The position numbers were made by a program, and so were the translations under genes. The notes beneath the pieces are model-generated. The model was not told the origin of the DNA, did not search any database, and saw nothing but the letters and a program-made list of their open reading frames with translations. A stretch of DNA of 64,000 bases from Gemmatimonadota bacterium (GTDB taxonomy: Bacteria; Gemmatimonadota; Gemmatimonadetes; Longimicrobiales; Gaopeijiaceae): assembly GCA_021295815.1 (NCBI GenBank), contig JAGWBQ010000002.1:62001-126000 (forward strand), in the 5' to 3' direction. Shown in pieces: positions 50,474 to 57,623 of this stretch. Every line of letters starts with the position of its first letter. The stretch's first letter is position 1.

Positions 50474-51946
50474 TCAGTCGAGCGCGACCCAGACGCTCTT
50501 GGTCTGGGTGTATTTCTCGAGCGCCGATTCGTAGCCGAGATCCCGCCCGAAACCGCTCATCTTGAAGCCGCCGAACGGAGAAGAGGCGTCGTAACGATTG
50601 TACGCGTTGACCCAGACCACACCGGCATCGAGGGCCGCCGCGACCCGATGAGCCTTGCCCGTGTCGCGAGTCCAAACCCCTGCCGCCAAACCGTAGATGG
50701 TGTCGTTGGCCTTCGCGACGGCGTCATCCACATCGTCAAAGGGGATCACGGCGGCGACCGGGCCGAAGATCTCTTCACGGGCAATCTTCATCTCCGGCTC
50801 GACGTCTGCGAACACCGTGGCTTCCACGAAGTTGCCCCTGCCGTTCACCGTGCGCCTCTCGCCTCCAGCGACTAGACGGGCGCCTTCGTTCCTTCCCGCC
50901 TCCACATAAGCCATGACCCGCTCGAGCTGCTCTTCGCTCACTATCGCGCCGATGCGGGTCGCGCGGTCGAAGGGATCGCCCACGGGCATGAACGCCGTCG
51001 AACCGGCGTAGTTTTCCACGAACTCGTCGTACACCGCTCGCTCGACCAGCACGCGGGAACCTGCGGCGCACACCTCGCCCTTGCCGTAGAAGACTCCCAT
51101 GGTCGCTCCCTTGAGAGCCGCCTTCAGATCGGAGTCGGCGAAGACGATGTTGGGAGATTTGCCGCCGAGCTCGAGCGAGATCTTCTTCAGGGTCTCGGCC
51201 GCCGCCCGCATGACCTTCTTGCCGACCTCCGTGGAACCGGTGAAGGAGATGGCGTCCACGAGCGGATGCTCCACCAGGGCCGCGCCGGCTCCCTCGCCGT
51301 AGCCGGGCACCACGTTGAGGGTTCCGGCCGGGAAACCGACCTCGGCTGCGAGCTCGCCGAGACGCAGCGCGGTGAGCGGCGTCTGCTCCGCCGGCTTGAG
51401 CACCACCGCGTTGCCGGTGGCGAGAGCCGGAGCGACCTTCCAGCTCGCGAGCGAGAGCGGGAAATTCCAGGGGACGATGCACCCGACCACGCCAACGGGC
51501 TCGCGGAGAGTGTAATTGAGGAAGGCTCCCTGCACGGGAATGGTCGCGCCCTGCACCTTGTCGGCGAGCCCTGCGAAGTAGCGGAAGACACGGACGACCA
51601 TGGGGATATCGACGAAGCGCGACTCGAAGTAGGGCTTGCCGTTGTCCAAGGTCTCCAGGCGGGCGAGCAGGTCGGCCTCGGCCTCGATGGCGCCGGCGAG
51701 TCGCCACAGGAGCTCCGCCCGTTCGGCCCCTTCGGCGGCGGCCCACTCTCCTCCCCTGACCGCGGCCGCCTTCGCCGCCTCTACCGCGCTGTCGATGTCG
51801 GCGTTCTCGGCCAGGGCGACCTCGGCGATCACCTCGCCGGTGGCGGGATTGCGCGTAAGGAAGCTCTTACCGGAAACCGCCTCGCGCCACTCGTTGGCGA
51901 TCCAGAGCTTTCCGTCGCCCGGGACCGGTGCCTTGGGTTCGTCCAT
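50474..51946 (-). CDS. NAD(P)-dependent aldehyde dehydrogenase
   Basis: The 490-aa protein starts at ATG 51946. Conserved features are FLTRNPATGEVIAEVALA, VVGCIVPWNFPLSLASWKVAPALATGNAVVLKPAEQTPLTAL, cofactor loop SFTGSTEVGKKVMRAAAETLKKISLELGGKSPNIVFADSD with the general-base Glu, catalytic Cys in GEVCAAGSRVLVE, EEIFGPVAAVIPFDD and SPFGGFKMSGFGRDLG. It oxidises an aldehyde to the acid; the betaine/phenylacetaldehyde-type subgroup is likely. In this operon it could feed an acid into CoA activation encoded elsewhere. No CoA ligase is present. Confidence 0.93.
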   Translation of the reverse strand: MDEPKAPVPGDGKLWIANEWREAVSGKSFLTRNPATGEVIAEVALAENADIDSAVEAAKAAAVRGGEWAAAEGAERAELLWRLAGAIEAEADLLARLETLDNGKPYFESRFVDIPMVVRVFRYFAGLADKVQGATIPVQGAFLNYTLREPVGVVGCIVPWNFPLSLASWKVAPALATGNAVVLKPAEQTPLTALRLGELAAEVGFPAGTLNVVPGYGEGAGAALVEHPLVDAISFTGSTEVGKKVMRAAAETLKKISLELGGKSPNIVFADSDLKAALKGATMGVFYGKGEVCAAGSRVLVERAVYDEFVENYAGSTAFMPVGDPFDRATRIGAIVSEEQLERVMAYVEAGRNEGARLVAGGERRTVNGRGNFVEATVFADVEPEMKIAREEIFGPVAAVIPFDDVDDAVAKANDTIYGLAAGVWTRDTGKAHRVAAALDAGVVWVNAYNRYDASSPFGGFKMSGFGRDLGYESALEKYTQTKSVWVALD

Positions 51947-51953
51947 GCGGCGG

Positions 51954-52754
51954 TTACTTCCCGGTGAAATTGGCCCTTCGCTTCTGCACGTAGGCGGAGA
52001 GTCCTTCGCCGGCGTCGCTCGACGCGAACAGCTGGGCCTGGAGCTCACGTTCGAGTGCGAGCGCCAGTTCGAAGGGCACCTCGGCGCCGGTCTGTACCGA
52101 CCGCTTGATAAGCCCGACCGCCTTGCTCGCCTTGCCGGGCGTCGTGAAGCCGGCGGCGTAATTCAGGACCGCCTCCACGAACGCCTCCGTCGAATCGGCT
52201 TCGATCACCTCGTTGACGATACCGAGCTCTTCCGCCCGTTCGAACGGGAAGGTGCTTCCCTCCGCCATGAGCTGGATGGCGCGGGATTTGCCGACGATGC
52301 GCGCGAGGCGCTGGGTGCCGCCCGTTCCCGGCAGCACACCCAGGTTCACCTCCGGCAGACCGGCCTTGCCCGCGTCCTTGCGCGCAAGCCGGATATCGGC
52401 GGCCATCGCGATTTCGAGGCCGCCCCCGACCGTGTGTCCGTTAAGAGCCGCGATCACGAGCTTGGGCGTTTGCTCCAGACGGTTGAGCGTCTCGTTGGCG
52501 TGGAGGCAGAAGCAGTACTTCCAGTCCGGATCGGCGCTGTCGAGCATGTTGATGTTCGCGCCGGCGCAGAAGAAGCGGTCGCCTTTGCCGGTAATGACCA
52601 CGACCTCGACCTCCTTGTCGAAGCGCACGCTCACGATGTGCTCGTCGAGCTGACGCATCATCTCGTGGGTGTAGGTGTTCGCAGGAGGATCGTCGAGCGT
52701 CAGAAGGGCGATCCTGTCCTTCACATCGAGGTGAACTAGGGTGTTTTCGGCCAT
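51954..52754 (-). CDS. Enoyl-CoA hydratase/isomerase (crotonase family), second copy
   Basis: The 266-aa protein is only moderately similar to the 47600 crotonase. It has DRIALLTLDDPPANTYTHEMMRQLDEHI, oxyanion segment RFFCAGANINMLDSADPDW, LVIAALNGHTVGGGLEIAMAADIRLA and EVNLGVLPGTGGTQRLARIVGKSRAIQL. The Asp-Trp-Lys-Tyr-Cys-Phe-Cys stretch after the oxyanion segment is unusual. It is the first gene of the operon, 7 bp before the aldehyde dehydrogenase. The 150 bp upstream should contain the operon promoter, which I could not define. Confidence 0.92.
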   Translation of the reverse strand: MAENTLVHLDVKDRIALLTLDDPPANTYTHEMMRQLDEHIVSVRFDKEVEVVVITGKGDRFFCAGANINMLDSADPDWKYCFCLHANETLNRLEQTPKLVIAALNGHTVGGGLEIAMAADIRLARKDAGKAGLPEVNLGVLPGTGGTQRLARIVGKSRAIQLMAEGSTFPFERAEELGIVNEVIEADSTEAFVEAVLNYAAGFTTPGKASKAVGLIKRSVQTGAEVPFELALALERELQAQLFASSDAGEGLSAYVQKRRANFTGK

Positions 52755-52907
52755 GGTCCGTGGGTAGCGGTGAGAGGTCGCCGACGGCGAGTCGGGAAGC
52801 CTTACACACCTGTTCCCGGCTGGTTCACCTGATCGATGTCAAGACTCCATGAGGTCGACGAACCTCTCAGCCGTTCTCGACTCCACGCGCGGATCGTCCA
52901 CGGACCG

Positions 52908-54167
52908 TCAGAAGCGGATGTTCACCAACGAGATCCGCCAGGAAACGCCTGCGTCGTCGAGGTGGGGTGGAGGGTCGCTCTCCAGACGTACCGGCGTCGG
53001 AATCGGCAGCCCAAGGGAGAGTTCGTTTTCGTGCCATGCGATGAGAGAGCCGGCGGCCAGGACACCGGAGGCGGGTGGCGCCGCCCTCGGGTTCGATCTA
53101 TCCAACAGTAGGGAAGCCCGGACCGTCGCCTCCGGCAGGATCTCCGAATCGGACCTGCTGAAAACCGCGCCGCCTACAAGGCCGGCCACGCTGCCGGCAA
53201 GCGGGAGTGCCAACCACGATCTGTCGGCCTCCGGTCGCGCGATGAGGGTTACACCCAAACCGACCGCGCCTCCGAGCACTCCGACCAAGCTGACCGCGCG
53301 CGCCTGACTGCGGCTCAACCCCACCCCGTGAGCCAATCCCGCACCCGCGATCAGGCCGACATTCCCGGTGATGAGCGCGGCCGCCATGCGGTCGCCGTCG
53401 TCGAGATCGAAGAGCGCCCCCGCAGCCGTGCCGAACCACATGCCCCACAGACTGCCGAGGCTTGCGGTCTCGGCCACCCCTTCGGTGACGTCCCGCCTGG
53501 CCAGCAGCAGACCCGCCAGGAGTCCGACGCCGCTGCCGGCGATGGTCGCTCCGTCGTCGACACGTTCCCGGGCGACGAAGGACCAGCCCCCTCCCTGTAT
53601 CGCCCCCCAGGTTCCGCCCCATGTGATCGCCCGCGCCTGTCCCATCGTGTAGGGACGTCTTCCGGAGAGCGCCCGTCCACCAAAGAAGCCCGCCGGCCCG
53701 CCCAACAGAATGCCGACGCCGTAAGGCTCGGTCCCGTCGGCGTCCAGAGCGACCGGAATCATCACCCCCAGAAAGAGTCCGTACATGGTCGACCAGACCC
53801 GGAGCTCGAGAGAGCCGCTGCCGATCGTCGCCTGGCCGACGCGGTCTCGAATCAGCTCCGCGACCGGTGTGTCGGGGAACTTCAAGAGAATGAATTCGTA
53901 GAGCGCGGACGCCACCTCCTCGTCTCCCGCCCGTTGGAAGGATTCGGCGGCCCCGAGTAGGATCGACGCCGAGTCGGCTGAGCTCTGGGCCCTCCCGGTC
54001 GTGGGTGCGAGGGCGTGGAGTGCAAACGACATCGAGCAGATGAACGCTGTTCTCGCCACCCACCGGATGAGAGGTGCGCAACGCCTGCGGACCGCTCGGC
54101 CGCCGCGCCGTGGGAGACCGCGTTCATGGGAGCGCGGACTTGAGTTCGTGCCGGTCGGTCTGAACAT
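52908..54167 (-). CDS. Glycine-rich protein with signal peptide and many hydrophobic segments
   Basis: The 419-aa frame from ATG 54167 has a basic N-terminus and a signal-like segment VARTAFICSMSFALHALAPTTGRAQ, so the true start may be later. Residues about 60-110 look like a TPR-type helix pair (ILLGAAESFQRAGDEEVASALYEFILLKFPDTPVAEL). The rest alternates hydrophobic Gly/Ala-rich segments with VGLLAGLLLARRD, GLGVTLIARPEADRS and GSVAGLVGGAVFSRSDSE, ending in a beta-like C-terminus WRISLVNIRF. The final Phe suits outer-membrane insertion. No family is recognised. Confidence 0.65.
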   Translation of the reverse strand: MFRPTGTNSSPRSHERGLPRRGGRAVRRRCAPLIRWVARTAFICSMSFALHALAPTTGRAQSSADSASILLGAAESFQRAGDEEVASALYEFILLKFPDTPVAELIRDRVGQATIGSGSLELRVWSTMYGLFLGVMIPVALDADGTEPYGVGILLGGPAGFFGGRALSGRRPYTMGQARAITWGGTWGAIQGGGWSFVARERVDDGATIAGSGVGLLAGLLLARRDVTEGVAETASLGSLWGMWFGTAAGALFDLDDGDRMAAALITGNVGLIAGAGLAHGVGLSRSQARAVSLVGVLGGAVGLGVTLIARPEADRSWLALPLAGSVAGLVGGAVFSRSDSEILPEATVRASLLLDRSNPRAAPPASGVLAAGSLIAWHENELSLGLPIPTPVRLESDPPPHLDDAGVSWRISLVNIRF

Positions 54168-54236
54168 GTCGGGGAGGATCCGTCGAGGAGGGTCGTACTT
54201 GGCGGGCGGGCGGTGAAGGACGCCGGCTCGGAGTAC

Positions 54237-54337
54237 GTAACTTACGGGACGAGGAAGCTCGCGTTTCGGCGCCGTCGTACTCCGCGACGTCCTAGCCTGT
54301 CCGTATTCCGTAACTTACGGGCCAAGGGAGCTCGCGT
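54237..54337. repeat. Duplicated 28-bp element with palindrome GTAAcTTAC upstream of nfeD
   Basis: Two copies of a 28-bp sequence, 54237-54264 and 54310-54337, differ at only three positions and lie 73 bp apart. Each begins GTAACTTACGGG, whose GTAA-C-TTAC is an inverted repeat, and ends GCTCGCGT. They occupy the 197-bp gap between the minus-strand membrane protein gene and nfeD, 28 bp from the nfeD start. Paired identical sites suggest binding of a regulator; no candidate factor is nearby. Confidence 0.65.
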
Positions 54338-54364
54338 CGCATTTTCAACACCAATCCAGACAAT

Positions 54365-55765
54365 ATGAAGTTTTCGGAAATGGTCACGGATTCGACTCTG
54401 CGGAGAGCGGTCTCGGCGATCGCCGCTGCGCTTGCGCTCGGGGCTTGGATCCTCCCCGATTCACAGGAATCCGGCCCGGTTCTGGTCGTCCCCGTGACAG
54501 GCGAGATCGAGCACGGACTCGCGCCCTTCATAGAGAGGTCGATCAGGGAGGCGGTCGAACGTGGGGCCGGTGTGGTCGTGCTCGAGATCGACACCCCGGG
54601 CGGGCGGGTCGACGCCGCTCAGCGCATAGTGGACGCGGTCACCGATTCCGAGACGCCCGTCTACGCCTTCGTCAACCGACGAGCGTTCTCGGCCGGCGCC
54701 ATGATCGCGCTCGCCACCGATGGCGTCCGCATGCGGCCGGGAGCCGTGATCGGCGCAGCGACTCCGGTTCTCGGTACCGAAAAGGCGCCGGAGAAGTACG
54801 TTTCGGCCATGCGCAGTGAGATGCGCGCCATCGCCGAGCTCCGGGGACTCGACCCCGACGTGGCTGAAGCCATGGTAGACGAATCTGTCGCGGTTGAGGG
54901 TGTGAGCGAAGCGGGAAAACTCCTTACGCTTACGACGGAAGAGGCGGTGGAGGTGGGATACGCCGATGAGGTGGAAAACCTCGACGCCCTCCTCGCCGAC
55001 CTGGGTTTCGCCGCTTCGGAGGTCGTGCTCATGGAGGTGAACTGGGCCGAGCACTTCGTGCGCTTTCTGGCGAATCCGGCCATAACCTCCCTGCTGCTCT
55101 CCATCGGTGTCCTCGGGCTCATCACCGAGATCAAGTCGCCCGGTTTCGGCCTCGCGGGAGCGGCCGGCGCCGTCGCTCTTTTCCTCTTCTTCGGCTCCCA
55201 TCTGATACTGGGTCTGGCCGGAATCGAAGATGTGCTTATTTTCACGGCTGGGCTCGTGCTCATCGCCGTCGAGGTCCTGCTGCTGCCCGGATTCGGCATT
55301 TTCGGGATTCTGGGGCTGCTCGGCGTGGTCGGGGGCATCTACATGGGCCTGCTGGGTTCGCTCCCGCTGGCCGTCGACTTCACCAGGGCAGGTATGGTTC
55401 TCACCGTTGTGCTGCTCGCCACCGTCGTGACCGGCGGTGTGCTCGTGTACAAGCTACCCGGCAGCGCGACGCTTCTGCGCAGTTCGATCTTCCTGGGCCG
55501 TCGCATGGACCGAAGCACGGGCTTCGAGTCGCAGCACGTGCGCTCCGAACTGGTGGGACGACGGGGTCAGGCGGTCACCGATCTGCGCCCGTCGGGTACC
55601 GCTCTCATCCACGGAGAGCGCGTCGACGTGGTGTCGGATTCGGAATGGATCGATGCGGGAACCCAGGTCGAGGTAATCTCGGCGGAGGGTTACCGCCAGG
55701 TCGTCCGCCCCGTGACCCGGGAGCGGATTCCTCCACCTCAACCAAGTCTCGATCAGGACGGATAA
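54365..55765 (+). CDS. nfeD: NfeD-family membrane serine protease
   Basis: The 466-aa protein has an N-terminal signal/anchor and a ClpP-like protease domain: VLVVPVTGEIEHGLAPFIERSIREAVERGAGVVVLEIDTPGGRVDAAQRI, then nucleophile region RRAFSAGAMIALATDGVRMRPGAVIGAATPV and a downstream Lys. Several transmembrane helices follow (ITSLLLSIGVLGLITEIKSPGFGLAGAAGAVALFLFF, LLLPGFGIFGILGLLGVVGGIYMGLLG). The C-terminal OB-fold NfeD domain runs LVGRRGQAVTDLRPSGTALIHGERVDVVSDSEWIDAGTQVEVISAEGYRQVVRPV. It acts with stomatin/flotillin proteins in membrane-protein quality control; FloA is directly downstream. Confidence 0.92.
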   Translation: MKFSEMVTDSTLRRAVSAIAAALALGAWILPDSQESGPVLVVPVTGEIEHGLAPFIERSIREAVERGAGVVVLEIDTPGGRVDAAQRIVDAVTDSETPVYAFVNRRAFSAGAMIALATDGVRMRPGAVIGAATPVLGTEKAPEKYVSAMRSEMRAIAELRGLDPDVAEAMVDESVAVEGVSEAGKLLTLTTEEAVEVGYADEVENLDALLADLGFAASEVVLMEVNWAEHFVRFLANPAITSLLLSIGVLGLITEIKSPGFGLAGAAGAVALFLFFGSHLILGLAGIEDVLIFTAGLVLIAVEVLLLPGFGIFGILGLLGVVGGIYMGLLGSLPLAVDFTRAGMVLTVVLLATVVTGGVLVYKLPGSATLLRSSIFLGRRMDRSTGFESQHVRSELVGRRGQAVTDLRPSGTALIHGERVDVVSDSEWIDAGTQVEVISAEGYRQVVRPVTRERIPPPQPSLDQDG

Positions 55766-56761
55766 ATGGAAAACAATCTCGACTCTCTCTTCAGCCTGAT
55801 GGGTGTCTTCGCACTCATTTTCGTGGCCGGCGTCTTCCTGTGGGCCGTGCCGGTGCGTCTTTGGATCGAGGCGATCTCGGCGGGCGTCCGGGTGGGCATC
55901 GGCTATCTGGTCGGTATGCGTCTCCGCAAGGTGTCGCCGCCGGCGGTGGTGCGCCCTCTCATCTGGTCCACCAAGGCGGGTCTCGACCTCGAGATCGCCG
56001 ACTTGGAGGCCCACTATCTTGCCGGAGGTCAGGTGCACAGGGTGGTGCGGGCGCTGATCTCGGCCGACAAGGCGAACATCGAGCTCTCCTTCAATCAGGC
56101 GGCGGCCATCGATCTGGCGGGGCGAGACGTTTTCGAGGCGGTGCAGGTCTCGGTCAACCCCAAGGTCATCAACACGCCCAAGGTCGCGGCTATGGCCAAG
56201 GACGGCATCCAGCTCATCGCTCTCGCCCGGGTGACCGTGCGCGCCAACATCAATCGTCTCGTGGGCGGCGCGGGCGAGGAGACCATTCTGGCCCGCGTGG
56301 GCGAGGGCATCGTCTCCACGATCGGTTCCTCGGGAACCCACAAGGGAGTGCTCGAGAACCCGGACGCCATCTCGCAGACGGTCCTGCAGAAGGGGCTCGA
56401 TTCGGGCACGGCCTTCGAAATCCTCTCGATCGACATCGCCGACGTGGATGTGGGCAAGAACATAGGTGCCGAGCTCCAGACCGATCAGGCGGAGGCCGAC
56501 AAGAGGGTGGCCCAGGCCAGGGCGGAAGAGCGCAGAGCCATGGCGGTCGCCTCCGAGCAGGAGATGACGGCCAGGGTGGCCGAAATGAGGGCCGAGGTGG
56601 TCAAGGCCGAGGCCCAGGTGCCGCTCGCCATAGCCGACGCCTTCCGTTCCGGCAATCTCGGCATTATGGACTACGTCAAGTACCAGAACGTCGAGGCGGA
56701 CACCTCCATGAGACGGTCAATCGCCGCTCCGGACGACACCGGCGGCGAACAGGGAAGCTGA
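55766..56761 (+). CDS. floA: Flotillin-like protein FloA
   Basis: The 331-aa protein starts immediately after the nfeD stop. It has an N-terminal membrane helix ([26 protein letters not shown]), then the conserved FloA body [95 protein letters not shown] and [45 protein letters not shown]. An Ala/Glu coiled coil ([27 protein letters not shown]) ends it. FloA organises membrane microdomains. Adjacency to NfeD matches the usual nfeD-floA operon. Confidence 0.96.
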   Translation: MENNLDSLFSLMGVFALIFVAGVFLWAVPVRLWIEAISAGVRVGIGYLVGMRLRKVSPPAVVRPLIWSTKAGLDLEIADLEAHYLAGGQVHRVVRALISADKANIELSFNQAAAIDLAGRDVFEAVQVSVNPKVINTPKVAAMAKDGIQLIALARVTVRANINRLVGGAGEETILARVGEGIVSTIGSSGTHKGVLENPDAISQTVLQKGLDSGTAFEILSIDIADVDVGKNIGAELQTDQAEADKRVAQARAEERRAMAVASEQEMTARVAEMRAEVVKAEAQVPLAIADAFRSGNLGIMDYVKYQNVEADTSMRRSIAAPDDTGGEQGS

Positions 56762-56776
56762 CCGACCCCGCGAACC

Positions 56777-57610
56777 ATGGAGTATCTCGTAATTCTGGCT
56801 GTTCTGGCGACGCTCTTCGACGCCATGAACAAGAAGAACAAGCAGAAACGCCAGAGGGCCGAGCTCGAGGAGATCGAACGTCGCGAGGCCCAAGGCGACA
56901 CACCCTCGGCGGTGGCGGAACGGGCCGCGACGAAAGAGACGACGGGGCGGTCTGACGGGTCGCCTCCGTCGGTCGCGTCGGTCCCGGTTGAGACCAGACC
57001 GCGGTCGCGCACGGAAGTCGCGGAAGATCCCGATGCGGTGCGACTGATGCTGAAGCAGCTCGGGCTCGGTGTCGAACCACCCGGGCTCGAGACTCCGACC
57101 GTGCCGCCACCGAGCAGCCGGCAGGATACGGCTCCGCGCCCTCCGGGCCGGCGAGGCTCCGGAGGCCGGGGCGTACCTGCCTACAGAGGCGCCTCCGAGC
57201 ACGGCGGCGGAAGCGCGAGCTCCGCGCGGCGGCGGGTTCCCGAGCGCCACAGGGCCGCCCCGGCCTCGCGGGACGTGGCGCCGCCCGACTTTCGGGCGCC
57301 CGCCGCAACGGAGCGGCGGGACCGGCAGCCGACGTCCGTCCGCACCCGCCGTCCTGTTGCCGCCGAAGCGACCTCGGTCGCGAGAAGAGACCACCCGCTC
57401 CACCGGCGGAGCCGGGGCTACGGAACCGCCCCTTCCACCCGAGCCCCCTCGCGATGGGGACTCAAGGCGGAGAAGCGCTCCCCGGGAAGCGACGTTCGGG
57501 CCATGCTCGCCGGCTCGGATTCGCGCTCCCTCAGGAACGCGATCATCCTCCGGGAGGTGTTCGGGCCGCCCGCCGGCACCAGGAAGGATCCCGCCGACCC
57601 ACGCTCGTGA
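56777..57610 (+). CDS. Basic low-complexity protein of the nfeD-floA operon
   Basis: The 277-aa protein has an N-terminal hydrophobic segment (MEYLVILAVLATLFDAM) followed by a basic stretch (NKKNKQKRQR). A long disordered region is rich in Arg, Ser, Pro and Gly (about 40-240). A short conserved-looking C-terminal motif reads LAGSDSRSLRNAIILREVFGPPAG. That final Leu-Arg-x-Ala-Ile-Ile-Leu-Arg-Glu-x-x-Gly-Pro-Pro pattern is seen at the ends of other small envelope proteins I know, but no function is assigned. It follows floA by 15 bp, so it may be an accessory or anchoring protein. Confidence 0.6.
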   Translation: MEYLVILAVLATLFDAMNKKNKQKRQRAELEEIERREAQGDTPSAVAERAATKETTGRSDGSPPSVASVPVETRPRSRTEVAEDPDAVRLMLKQLGLGVEPPGLETPTVPPPSSRQDTAPRPPGRRGSGGRGVPAYRGASEHGGGSASSARRRVPERHRAAPASRDVAPPDFRAPAATERRDRQPTSVRTRRPVAAEATSVARRDHPLHRRSRGYGTAPSTRAPSRWGLKAEKRSPGSDVRAMLAGSDSRSLRNAIILREVFGPPAGTRKDPADPRS

Positions 57611-57623
57611 GACCTGCAGGCCG

